DNA of 64,000 nt from Knoxdaviesia capensis. Its lineage: Eukaryota; Ascomycota; Sordariomycetes; Microascales; Gondwanamycetaceae. The translations under genes and the position numbers were made by a program. Below, piece by piece: positions 10,730 through 20,980 of the stretch. The stretch covers positions 910,466 to 974,465 of the forward strand of contig LNGK01000005.1 in NCBI GenBank assembly GCA_001510575.1. The letters run 5' to 3'. Each line of letters begins with the position of its first letter. Positions within the stretch are counted from its first letter, which is position 1. Under the pieces are notes generated by a model that was given only the letters and a program-made list of their open reading frames with translations, ran no database searches and was not told the origin of the DNA.

Positions 10730-12281
10730 TCAGCACACAACCTCCCACAGCGGACGGGGCATGTCCGCGGCCACAACCACGCTCTGGCCGGCCCCGATGT
10801 ACACCACTCGGCGCGCCGGGCTGCCGACCGAGACCGACTTGGACTCCAGGCCGTAGTAGTCGGAAATGGCATGCATCAACCAACGCCTAGATGAGGACCG
10901 TGTTAGTACTACGGGGGCTCGGAGCACAGAGAGAGATACAGGATCGGGGCGACATACTTGAACGACGAGTCCTCCTCGGTGTCATCGACCGTGGACGAGA
11001 AGGCAATGCCCGCCTCAACAGCACCCCCAGCAACCATGCGGGTGGCCGGCTTCCACGGCACACGCGTGCGAACCTCCTGGGCAGCGGCCTTGCGGCCCTT
11101 GAACAGGATGGTCTCGCCCGCACCCCCGCCCACATGCTCCTCATCTTCATCGTCATAGGCAATCTCGCCCGACCGCATCTTCTCGTCGCGCTCGCCGTCG
11201 TCCGAGACACTCGACCCCGACGACGACGAGTCCGACGCGGCGCCAAGCTGCGCGAGCCGCTGCTGCTCGGCCGCGAACCGGCGCACCGTCTCCTCGATCG
11301 AGCGCACCCAGCCGCGCACGGTCGGCGAGCGCTTGGCGGATTCGCGCAGATCGCGCGGCACCAGGCCCGGGCCGAGGCCGGTGGCGCTGCCGTTCTTGCG
11401 CTGCTGCGACTTGCGCTGCGAGCGGAGCGCCTCGGCACGCGCTTCGGCGCTCTCGCGCGAGCCCTTATCCCAGAAGCGCGCAATCTGGTACGGCACCTCG
11501 ATCACCGGGTGGGTGCGGGTGGGGATCCAGTCTTCGGGGGACGGCGGGCACGCGTTGGGCACGTGTATCAAACGGTCTGTAGAAGTGGGGGGGAACAGAG
11601 ACAAGATGGAGGGGTGGAGAGACCTAACCCCCCTCCGAGTCGAGGAGAAGAGAAACCGGAGAGACCTGTCTCATGCAGTGGGACTTCCAACCACAACAGA
11701 CCGTGTGAGTTTGCATCTCTGCTGGTTTTGGGTCTCTTCTCCCCCACAAAAGGGGGGAAAGGTCATAACCACACCAGCACAAGAAACACACATTAGCGGG
11801 CAAAAGAAAAACAACAAACGAAGCTTCACACTGGCCACCACGTGGCGCAAGAAACAGGAACCGTACCGTTCTCCCATCGGCGGCGCTGCCGGCTCCCCTC
11901 CTTGCCCTTCTGGATCATCTCGCGGCGGCGCAAGCTATCGCGGGCCGATGGCGGGCGGCGCGGCGGCGCAGAGCGAATGGCGGCGTTCTCGGGCGCCGAC
12001 GCCGACAGCCCGAACTTTGCGCTGCGCGGGCGCACCACGGCCACCTTGGTATCGTCGATGGGAATCAAGAGCGGCACGCCGGTGCCGATGGCCGCCGTGG
12101 TCACGCTCAGCGACTCCAGCGCCGAGAGCGTCCACGCGTCGATGTCAATGGTCGGGCTGTGGCCCGAGACATTTCCGACCGGGGACGGTGCGATGCTTAT
12201 CATGTGCGGGTGGAACTGCACGGGAGATTGCGCGCTGGTCGGCTGCGGCGAGGCCGGCTTAGTCGAGGTGAGTATGGCCAT
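10730..12281 (-). CDS. R3H-type putative nucleic-acid-binding protein (R3H-associated N-terminal domain)
   Basis: Complement of join(10730-10886, 10958-11576, 11867-12281), 396 residues, with frame kept across both introns. Donors are GTACGG (weak) and GTATGT; acceptors are CTACAG and ATCTAG. Exon 1 is disordered and ends in a very basic stretch (DSLRRREMIQKGKEGSRQRRR). Exon 2 carries the segment I assign to the R3H-associated N-terminal family: VIEVPYQIARFWDKGSRESAEARAE and then VPRDLRESAKRSPTVRGWVRSIEE, split here by a basic linker. Exon 3 begins RWLMHAISDYYGLESKSVSVG, an R3H-like segment, and ends RRVVYIGAG...PRPLWEVVC. R3H domains bind single-stranded nucleic acid, and the target here is unknown. 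The gene is divergent from the HET gene. The first intron, 290 bases, is long for this window. Confidence 0.78.
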
Positions 12282-13243
12282 GATGGCGGTATATAAGTGG
12301 TCTATCTATTCGGTAAAGCGGAAAGGGGGAAGAGGAGGTTTAAGTCGAGCGATAAGCGGCTCGAAACGTCGCGATGTCTGAAGGAGCTGTGTGCTAATAA
12401 GAAACACTCGCGAAGATGAGGTAGGGAAAATTAAAGGTCCAAGGTGCTGTCGCAAACCAGAATTGGACAGATCCAAAGAAGAAAAAAAAGAGGAGAGAGA
12501 TGGATCTTGAAATACCACAAGAAGAGTCATAATGAATGAGACGGGGGGGAAAGCAAGTCAGGAAGTCACGACCGGGATAGTGGCTCTTGCCGTTTTGTGG
12601 GATTACCAAGAGCCAAGGCCAATCACAGCGCAGAAATCACCCATGGGCGGGTTTTGTGCAGCGTTGTGGGGAACATTAAAACCCCCTGTTAACCCTAGGG
12701 TGTCCCGCATTAGGGTTACACAATCCGTCTGGGGTTAAACCCGAATACCTGAACCATGTCGCCAGGACTGACGATCATGAAGATGAAATGTTGGGAGCTT
12801 TAAGCCCCCCAAACTTCAGCCGGAATTCGCCTAAACTCGATCTTCGCCAGTACAGGTGCCAGGCTCGCAGCTTCAGCCTTGTCTACACATTTTGAGAGGG
12901 AAGATAAGCCAAACCAAGGACTCATTTCCAGCTCCTAATCAGCCGGGCAACTGTGAGCATATGCACTCTGCCGTTTCTGGACTCAGCCCCCCTCAAGTTC
13001 TCAAGCTGTTTGGGCGTTTTCCTCTACCGATCTAAAGCAGCTCTATAAAATCAGTCACTCACACATGTATAGAAGTTGGTCATTCTGTTCCAGCCATGTT
13101 TGGAACTGTGGAAGACTGAAGGTTTTGTTTGGCCTTGTCGATATCACTGACAGCTCACCACAGTCTTATTCCCCCCTCAGTCTCACCAACTAGCAGCATT
13201 TTATCATCACATTTCCAAAAACACAAGATACACACCTGCAACC
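12282..13243. other. Divergent promoter region between the R3H and HET genes
   Basis: Shared upstream region of 962 bases. It contains an inverted telomere-like motif pair near 12685-12720 (GTTAACCCTAGGG, then ATTAGGGTTA) and a TATA-like element for the HET gene at 13044. No gene is seen. Confidence 0.5.
13044..13050 (+). promoter_or_regulatory. TATA-like element of the HET gene
   Basis: TATAAAA lies 194 bases before the HET start codon, at a spacing normal for fungal TATA promoters. Confidence 0.4.
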
Positions 13244-15757
13244 ATGTCTTCGTCTGTTCCATCAACGGACCGGCCCGCGCTGCCGCCGCTTCCAAGCGCA
13301 ACCTCCGTGCGCATGCTGATGCTCCTCGATGTCAAGCTCCCCTCCGGCGCGAGCAAGATCGGATTTGCCCTGCAGTCCTTTGAGCTCTCCGCAGCCCCGC
13401 CGTTCCTCGCCCTCTCGTACACCTGGCAAAGCCCGCTGCGAACCGACGACCGATCGACGGGCGCCGAGCCGGGGACCACCGCCACCGGCCCCGCAGCACA
13501 TGCGGCCGATGCCGCGCCGCCGGGGGAAGTCCGCGACTCGCTGGTGTACATCAGAGGGATGACGCTGGCCGAGACGATGGACGACACGGCAGGGCCGCCG
13601 CCGGACTTGGTCGACTTTCCGGTGACGCAGAACCTGTGGGACCTCATCGAGACACTGCACGGCTTGGGCCTACAGCTGGGGTGGATGTGGATCGACGCGC
13701 TGTGCATCGACCAGACCAACCGCGAGGAGCGCGAGGTGCAGGTGCCGATGATGGGCCAGATCTACTCGCAGGCCACGAACGTGATTGCCTGGCTGGGCAA
13801 GGACATGACCGACTGGGCCGAGTATCAGTGGCTGCACAAGCACTTTGGCCCCGCCGTGCAGGCGCATATCGACCAGCACGGCCCCGAGGCTACCAAGCAG
13901 CGGGTCCCACTGGATCCGGACCTGTTGGAAGAGTTGGACTTCTCCAAGCCGCCTCCGGGGATGGTGGTGCCGTCAAGCACCGATAAGGCACAGCCAGAGC
14001 TGAGCCCGGAGCCAAAGTCAGGCCCCAAGCCGGAGCCGGCCACGTCCGGGGACTCCTCGGATTCGCTGAAATCGGCGTGGGCGGCCGAATTCGCCGCCAA
14101 GCCCGCCCCGACCGCCAAAGCCCAGCTCGTCACGGCCATCAAAGCCTGCTGGGCCGCCTACTTCCGCTTCCTGCGCCGCCGGCGCTGGTTCTCGCGCGTG
14201 TGGACGGTGCAGGAGAACGTGCTGGCCGCCAACCTCGTGTTCTTCTGCGGCGCCGAGCCCATCGACGGCACCGACGTGGTCGGCCTGGCCGACATGCTCA
14301 ACCGGCTCGACTGGCTGTTCCAGCTCGCGCCGACGCTGCGGGACGGCGGCTTCGGCCGGTCGCTGGGCGACGAGGCGCGGCGGCCGAAGCTGATGCTCGC
14401 GAAGCTGGAGGCCGCGCGCGCCACGCACGCGTTCCTCCGGGAGGTGGACGACGTGGACCCCGACGCGCCGCCGGCCGTGACCCCTCGCGACGAGGCGCTG
14501 TACGCGTTCGCGCTGGAGCTGCTGCACATGGCGCGCGTGTACTCGGCCGCCGACCCGCGCGACAAGGTGTACGGCGTGCTGGGCATGTTGCAGAGCGTTG
14601 TGGAGGCCGCCGCGCCGCCGGCGTTTGCGCCGACATACGACGTTGACGCTGGCACCGTGTTCGCGCGCACCGCCGCTACCCTGCTCGACAAGCTGCCGCG
14701 GCTCGACGTGCTGGCCCATGTGTTCGACAGCGCCCACAACCGCGTGACCGGGCTGCCGTCGTGGGCGCCCGACTGGACGGTAGCCCTGATGCCGATGCCG
14801 TTCAACATGATCCGCTCCGCCGGTGCCAAGTACCACTGCGACCCCGCGGTGCCGGACACGATCGTCGGCGCCAGCAGCCCGGCCGGCCTCGTGGATGCGC
14901 TTATGAAGATGGCGCTGACGGCCCCGCAGAGACCGGCTTTCACGGTCTCGCCGTGCGGCCGCCGGCTGACCGTGCCCGGCGCAGAGTTCGACACCGTCGC
15001 GTACGTGTGTCCGCCGATGTGGGAGATGATGCAGTCCAGCAGCCACGAGCACTTCCTAGAGGTTGCGAGCCACATGGAAATGGACTTCTACGGCCGCACG
15101 CACGCCGGCCCGGGCGAGGTGCTGTGGCGCACCATCATCGCCGACACCTTCAGCGCGCCGCCCGAGGCCATGGCTGCAAGTTTCCAGGCGTACCTGCGGG
15201 TCGGCCTCGCGGCGCGGGCTCTGAATCTGATTACCAGCGTCGCCGCAGATCTGCAGGCGCAGACCAGCGGCGAGCCGGTGTCTTCCGTGGCATTGCAGGC
15301 TATCGGCGTGCAGCGCCTGGCGCCAATCTTTGCCTCTCTGGAGGGGATGCGCAGCTGCGCCACGACGCCTGAGGCCATCCAGATGTGCGGTATCCCCTCA
15401 AGCGAGGAGGTGCGGGCTGTTTTGGGCAGCCCGGAGCGGTTCCGCACCGTCGAGCAGCTCGCCACGCCGTTTAAAGCGGCCCAGTCGCCGACGGTGCCGT
15501 TCCGCGCGCTGTACCGCACCCGCGCGGGCTTCTTAGCCATGGGCCCCGCTTCGACGGCCGTTGGGGACCAGGTGATGTATGTCCGGGGCTCCGATGTCCC
15601 GTTTGTAATGCGCAAACGGCAGTCTGCTGACGGGGAAGATACGAACGATGCCCCGGCGGCGTATGTGTTGGTTGGTGAGACGTATGTGCATGGCTTCATG
15701 TCGGGAGAGATGGCTGCTCGGGTGGACGACGCAGTTGGCGACATTGTGATTGTGTGA
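13244..15757 (+). CDS. HET-domain (heterokaryon incompatibility) protein
   Basis: Intronless frame of 837 residues with start context AACCATG. HET motifs are clear and in order: FLALSYTW near residue 52, WMWIDALCIDQTN near 147, then QVPMMGQIYSQATNVIAWLG near 165-185, RRWFSRVWTVQE near 312, and DPRDKVYGVLG near 437. HET proteins act in non-self recognition between hyphae, where incompatible partners trigger cell death; many family members have no known partner. Between the Trp-Leu-Gly block and the RRWFSRVW block this copy has an insert of roughly 100 residues, rich in Pro, Glu, Ser and Lys, that ends in an Ala-rich helix. The C-terminal 350 residues show no repeat (no WD40, ankyrin or TPR pattern). 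GC content is very high, above that of the neighbouring genes. Family call is firm; biological role is inferred from family only. Confidence 0.92.
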   Translation: MSSSVPSTDRPALPPLPSATSVRMLMLLDVKLPSGASKIGFALQSFELSAAPPFLALSYTWQSPLRTDDRSTGAEPGTTATGPAAHAADAAPPGEVRDSLVYIRGMTLAETMDDTAGPPPDLVDFPVTQNLWDLIETLHGLGLQLGWMWIDALCIDQTNREEREVQVPMMGQIYSQATNVIAWLGKDMTDWAEYQWLHKHFGPAVQAHIDQHGPEATKQRVPLDPDLLEELDFSKPPPGMVVPSSTDKAQPELSPEPKSGPKPEPATSGDSSDSLKSAWAAEFAAKPAPTAKAQLVTAIKACWAAYFRFLRRRRWFSRVWTVQENVLAANLVFFCGAEPIDGTDVVGLADMLNRLDWLFQLAPTLRDGGFGRSLGDEARRPKLMLAKLEAARATHAFLREVDDVDPDAPPAVTPRDEALYAFALELLHMARVYSAADPRDKVYGVLGMLQSVVEAAAPPAFAPTYDVDAGTVFARTAATLLDKLPRLDVLAHVFDSAHNRVTGLPSWAPDWTVALMPMPFNMIRSAGAKYHCDPAVPDTIVGASSPAGLVDALMKMALTAPQRPAFTVSPCGRRLTVPGAEFDTVAYVCPPMWEMMQSSSHEHFLEVASHMEMDFYGRTHAGPGEVLWRTIIADTFSAPPEAMAASFQAYLRVGLAARALNLITSVAADLQAQTSGEPVSSVALQAIGVQRLAPIFASLEGMRSCATTPEAIQMCGIPSSEEVRAVLGSPERFRTVEQLATPFKAAQSPTVPFRALYRTRAGFLAMGPASTAVGDQVMYVRGSDVPFVMRKRQSADGEDTNDAPAAYVLVGETYVHGFMSGEMAARVDDAVGDIVIV

Positions 15758-16221
15758 TTTTGAGGCTGTAAGGTTGTCCAGAAAGCATCAGATATACCCG
15801 TATAAACACACTTCACTCGATAGTTGGACTGAACCAGTTTACTCATGATATACATCTCCCCATCAACTATCACTAGAACCACAACAAACATAACAAAAGA
15901 AAATCAACGCTGGATGGATTGTGACAATCCAGGATATTAATGCCATCTTCCTCCTCAAAGCTTCATTTTTCCACATCTCCAAGCCCAGACTCCGGAAATA
16001 TTCAACAGGTGGTAAAAAAGCAAATCATCAAACGCCGGCAAAAACTCCTTATGCAAGCTACCGAAGATACAAACAGAAACATAATTAGATCGCCAACATA
16101 AAAAGGATATGAGACAGAAAATTTCAAACGTGCCAGCACAGAATATAGAAAAATAAATAGATAAAACGGAGGAGTGAAATATTCGAACGGACAGCTGCAT
16201 GAGACACAGTCTCGCCGCCAT
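15758..16221. other. Convergent 3' intergenic region
   Basis: AT-rich sequence between the HET (+) and PAN-like (-) stop codons. It probably holds the 3' untranslated regions of both. No gene is seen. Confidence 0.5.
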
Positions 16222-17577
16222 TTAATTCCGGGTGGCTTCAATAGTGGTCACAAACGACTTGTGTTGCTTGAGTCCGTTCTGTTCATCCTGCAGGGAGACT
16301 TTGCCGGACTTGACCGTGTAACGGGGGGTCTTTTCCGCTTCGAGGTTGTCCTCATCCGGAATGCGTTCGGCGTTCCGCGTGCTGGTGAGTCCGGTCAATG
16401 GCGGTGGGCGCGACCGGCGGCGGCCGTCGTCTTCAGATGCCGAAGTCTGCAGGTCGGGCATTTTACGCGAGGACACCAGGCCAAACACGTTGCTGAACGA
16501 AGGCTTCCACGTCCAGCTGGACGAGTGCATGCCCGAGGTGCTGGTTTCCAGGGCATTGTTGCGGCGGCGGCGGCGGAGCATCATAAACACAATGCCGACC
16601 ACGAAGACGGCGGCGATTCCTCCGACCACCGGAGCGGCAACCCACGACATGTTGGCTGTGCCGGTGGTCGGGGCAGTGGTATTCCCCGTGGCCATCGCGT
16701 TCGATGGCGGGGGTGTGACCACACTGGGAACCACGGCAGTGACAACGCTCGGGGAGGGTTCGGTCTGCGCCACAGTGGTGGAGATGATCTGAACCGAAGT
16801 GGTCGGCGCGGCGGCAGGTGGCCGGATAGTGACGAAGCCGTTGCCTCCATCAGACGGGGCCACGGGAATGGGGAACGGGGTCGGAAGCTGGCCCGGGGCG
16901 GTCGAGCCGGTACCGGGCTGCAGAACCGGGGCCACGAGCATGCCGGTGTCGATTCCCTGAAGGACAGAGATATCGGCCTCGGGGGACGCGTTTTTCAAGT
17001 AGCAGTTCATGAAGCCAAGGTCCAGATCGGGATCGAACGAGAACGCCACACAGCCCTGGGTGGCCACACAATCATCCATGCACTCCTGAATCGTGGAGTG
17101 GTGGCGCTGCACGATGTCGTTGCCGCTGATAATGGCACCACACCGCAAGTTGAACAGCATGCCGGAGGCGGTAATGCCGCCGTCGCGGCACGTGTGGGCG
17201 GGCATAGTGGGGTAGTTCGCCACAGCGGCGTCGAATATCCGCGATTGCCGGCCGGTAATGGTGTCGACCGGAGCACCCGGCTGGCCGGGCGGCACGTTGT
17301 TGGTGCCGGCCAGGTTTGACAGCAGGCGGCATGGCTGGGTGGCATTTGCTGCGCCGTCGGGCCCGCGGGGCGCGCCGTAGTTGACGCCGTCACACCGCGG
17401 GTGCGAGTTTGCGCAGAATTCGAGGCATTGCGGCAGGCTCTCGGCGTCGAGGGTGGTCACGGCGTCGCCGTCGAGCGAGCTGGCACAGCGAAGGGTGAAG
17501 CGGAGGTTGGAGCCGAAGAGCGATCCGTTGCCGTCCGGGCACGGCGCGTTGTTGTTCCGGGCAAAGAGACTCGGCAT
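16222..17577 (-). CDS. PAN/Apple-like single-pass membrane protein
   Basis: Single frame of 451 residues from ATG (MPSLFARNNNAPCPDG). Two Cys-rich modules of PAN/Apple type are visible. The first spans about 25-90 with FTLRCASS, LPQCLEFCANSHPRCDGVNYG and CRLLSN. The second spans about 125-195 with FNLRCGA, IQECMDDCVATQGCVAFSFD and NCYLKN. Such modules bind carbohydrate or protein ligands outside the cell. A Pro/Thr/Ser-rich stalk follows, then a membrane helix (about 309-332) and a stop-transfer run of six Arg. The roughly 115-residue tail is Arg/Ser/Lys-rich and presumably cytosolic. There is no classical signal peptide at the chosen start, although the layout requires an extracellular N-terminus. 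A (CTTCT)n leader just upstream encodes a hydrophobic run in another frame, but it opens with TTG. An unseen 5' exon or an indel is possible. Adhesion or wall-sensing is only inferred. Confidence 0.75.
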   Translation of the reverse strand: MPSLFARNNNAPCPDGNGSLFGSNLRFTLRCASSLDGDAVTTLDAESLPQCLEFCANSHPRCDGVNYGAPRGPDGAANATQPCRLLSNLAGTNNVPPGQPGAPVDTITGRQSRIFDAAVANYPTMPAHTCRDGGITASGMLFNLRCGAIISGNDIVQRHHSTIQECMDDCVATQGCVAFSFDPDLDLGFMNCYLKNASPEADISVLQGIDTGMLVAPVLQPGTGSTAPGQLPTPFPIPVAPSDGGNGFVTIRPPAAAPTTSVQIISTTVAQTEPSPSVVTAVVPSVVTPPPSNAMATGNTTAPTTGTANMSWVAAPVVGGIAAVFVVGIVFMMLRRRRRNNALETSTSGMHSSSWTWKPSFSNVFGLVSSRKMPDLQTSASEDDGRRRSRPPPLTGLTSTRNAERIPDEDNLEAEKTPRYTVKSGKVSLQDEQNGLKQHKSFVTTIEATRN

Positions 17578-20500
17578 CGGGGCGAGTGTGGGTGTGGGGG
17601 AGGATATACAGAAAAGAGAAGAGAAGAGAAGAGAAGAGAACAGCTATCAAAGCCGAGAGCTGTCAAAGCTCGATATGAGAGAATCAAAGAAAGCAAGACA
17701 AGACCGAAACGACAGTGGATAGAGGAACGCCAGACACACACACAACAAAAGGAAGATCAATAGACAGTAGATTACATGAAAAAGGAATGGAATTCAAGTC
17801 GAGCCAGCGAACTTGGTGGGAGATATAAAAGCGAAGAAAAGAAAAGAAGAAGAAGAACAAATAAAGGAGAGACGATGTAGAAGTTGGTGATAGTAGATGG
17901 CAAAAATAGAAGAAACAGGAAGGAGCGGCCGATGGTCTCTGATAGAAGGAGCGAAAAAGCGAAGATGACAAAGAAAAAAAAAAAGGAAAATAGATTAAAA
18001 GATATTAAAAGGGCTCGTCTCCAGTACAGATGACGAATGTGACGGAAGAGGAAAGAGGAAAAGAGAGAAAAAGAGAAGAGAGGGAAAAGACACGAGAAGA
18101 CAGGCAGGCCAGAAACCCGAGAATCCGGGGGAAGATTGAGATCTTGTAGTGAGAGACCGGCTATTTTGCAGCGAGTCTCTGATGCAGAGCCAAACAAAGG
18201 ATGGGCCAGCCAAGAAACACACCCGAAATGAAGACAATACCGGAGGGGAGGGATAAAAACGCGGGGTGAGGGAAGAAGCTTCGATCTTCAAACCTCGTCC
18301 TGACATGATTGGCATTGGGCCCTGTCGTTTCTCATTTTTGTGTCTGTTGGTGTGTGTGTGTGGCCGGAGAGGATCACTGTGTCGTGATGTGCGGGTGTAA
18401 GTGGTACATGGCGGGTACATCGCCCTTCACTCTGCAATACAGGTCAGTGCAGGTACTGCGGACGTACCCCCGTCAATACCGCTCTGTTTCCTATGATCTG
18501 CCATCACCAGTGGCTCTCTCTGTTGGCTTCGGCTCTTTTTCTTTTCCTTGTTTTGGAAAAGCCCTGGGCAGGCTCTGCACTTGGCCACCTAAAAATAAGA
18601 GGCTGCGGGTAAATGGTGTTCTCGGTTTCGGGACCGTCATGCGAAAATTTGGTCTTTCGCGGTCGGTTGGGGTGGCCCTCTCATCGAGGGTCATGTTTCT
18701 CGGCTGTGGCCTTCTTGCGTGGGCGTCGATCATGGCTGTCTGTATACAGTAAATAACAGGGTATAGGTGTGTGTTAGTATAGGTTTGTTTGTGCCATCCA
18801 TCGGCCCCTTCGCTGGGGTAGGAAGAGGTCTTATGCCGATGCATATAGACAGGTGGGAGGACAGTTGTACAGAAGGAGTCACCACAAACCCAGGGCCTTG
18901 GGGGAACTATGACAGTTCTCTCAAGTCAGCATACAGCAGCGTCTTATGCATGTCTCCTCCCATATGCCTGGAGGTTCGAGAGGAGGTGATGCAAGACGAC
19001 ACTTGCGGAGATGGGGCTCAACCTTCCTCTCGGGTGTCAAACACATCTCACCAGGACAACCACATCCACAAGTCCAAAGAAATGCGGCATTATGCTCCAA
19101 ATCGGGTCCTTTTTTTCTTTTTGCCTCAAGAGTCCACTTCTACGATGGTCATGCCATGATTTCCTGGGAGGGACTATCGAAGGGTGTTTGAGATCGTCTA
19201 GGAGAGGTGAAGAATTACCATCTTTTTCTTTCTTCTCGCTTATATTCGGGACCGAGTTTGCTGCGTACAATGTGGTTACTGGAGTTGTGAGTTGGATATG
19301 CAGTATATAGTAGGTATAATGCCCTGGAATATAGCATGCCCACCAACTATCTCGACGTGTTACACGGACTTGTGGCACGGGCGAGCCCACCGAGGCATTG
19401 CCTCTGATACACTCTCTATCTATATGGATGAAAACGCAGGAAAGATTGGCAAGGAAACATCGATATGATGGGTCTGTAGCTCTAGCACTCGCATCGTGAG
19501 TGATCAAGATGCGTATCTGAGATATGTCAATAGTTAGATGCCACCCACATCACGATCATTCCATCTTCACCTCATCCAAGATCGAAGAAATCACGTTCCT
19601 TCAGCCTCCCTCTTCAAGTCCACAGTTCCAAATAGTACAGGAACAGCTCGTAAGTTACCAAACTTCCAGAAGCTTCCTCTCTCTTCCGTTCCCCTTCTTC
19701 TCAGTTCCTCCATACCACGACAGGCGAGTCCCCTTCCCCTTCCATCTGCCTCGCTCACCCCAGACGCGCTTCGGTATCATCTTCCGTTCCATCATAGCCA
19801 ACCCCTGGTGGATTTTCCATTGGCAGTCGGCCTCCTTGCCGGATTTCTGGTGAGCTGGGACCAGCCCCTAAAACAACCTTGAATCTAGGGTTTTGTTTCA
19901 GAAGATTAACAAGTAGTGCTGTCAAGAGAGGGTGTATGTCGATTATTATTGTTCCGTGATTTCACCTGTGATTTTGCAGTTCTGTTTGAAAGTTAACTGC
20001 CTTTTGGAACAGGTTTTTCTGGGTAATAATCGCGCGTTATGACGTGGTCTTCTCTTCCTAGATCTCGAAGTGTTCGTTCAAGAAGAAGAAAGCGTCAAGC
20101 CAGGTACAGAAGTCAGTTGGCAAGTTGACAAGCTGTCAAGTATCGCAACTGTACCACTAGTTCATCGTATTTCACCGTACTCTCGACCCTGAAAAATAAG
20201 ATATAACGTTCCCGCTCCCTACCGATACTACATTGTGGCGTTTCGCTACAGGCTTCACGTCTGTGCAAAAGGTCTCTCCAGCCGGCGCCCCCGAACACTC
20301 TGACTTCTAGAAGAACACAAGAAAAAGAAAAACCCACCCATTGCAACACGAGCTAGGTATCTCCATCCTTCCCTGATTCTTGGTTTTTGTCTCGTGTATT
20401 CTTCCCCTTGTTTGGTTGCCTGGTCAGAGTGGTTAAGGCTGAAATGAGAAGGATATCGGAACAGAGGTCGCTCTTCGGCTGCATCGGTCTGTGTGGTTTT

Positions 20501-20764
20501 GGAGTGGCCTTGTCCGTGTATCAGCAGAATTTCAGATACAAGCCGGATTGGAAGACAAAAGTGATCACTACCCTCAGGTCCGGTTGGTTACCCCAGAATC
20601 ACAATGCGTAACCCTAGACCCTAGGTTGCAGCTCGTACATGTTCGGTCTTGAAGGCCAGATTAAACGCAAAGAAAAGCGTATATCCATCTTCTCCTGTTG
20701 AGAATAGAATAAGGGGATAAAAATTAAAACAGAAAGCTGAAAATAAAAAAGACAAAAAAGATGG

Positions 20765-20847
20765 TCTGGCCCAATGGGAGTTCGAACAGGGACTGCTAAC
20801 TATTGTCGCAGCGCACCCGTCCTGCATCGTTATACCACCAGGCCAAA
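20765..20847 (-). pseudogene. Degenerate tRNA-like sequence
   Basis: Read on the minus strand this 83-base segment has a plausible 7-bp acceptor pairing (TTTGGCC with GGCCAGA, one G-T), an A-box-like TGGTGGTATAACG and a B-box-like GTTCGAACTCC. The T stem cannot pair (CCCTG against TCCCA), the D loop lacks the usual GG, and no 7-base anticodon loop with a T at position 33 can be drawn. It looks like a decayed tRNA or tRNA-derived piece, if it is one at all. Confidence 0.2.
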
Positions 20848-20931
20848 CAAGCTTTCCGGGGAGTGGTCGTCCTGCTCCCCTGAGAAACGTGTACGGTAAG
20901 AGCCCTTATAAATGATAAACAGAAGGACGCG

Positions 20932-20980
20932 TTTTGTTGTTATTGTTGTTGTTATTGTTGTTGTTATTGTTGTTGTTACT
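20932..20980. repeat. TTG/TTA trinucleotide repeat
   Basis: An irregular run of TTG triplets interrupted by TTA at near-regular steps, about 49 bases long, non-coding. Confidence 0.85.

Noticed and set aside
10891..12262. Two long plus-strand frames opposite the R3H gene
   Set aside because: The minus strand carries the R3H-family motifs and working splice sites.
14018..15075. Minus-strand frames of 344 and 305 codons opposite the HET gene
   Set aside because: Shadows of a very GC-rich gene; His/Arg/Val-rich with no family features.
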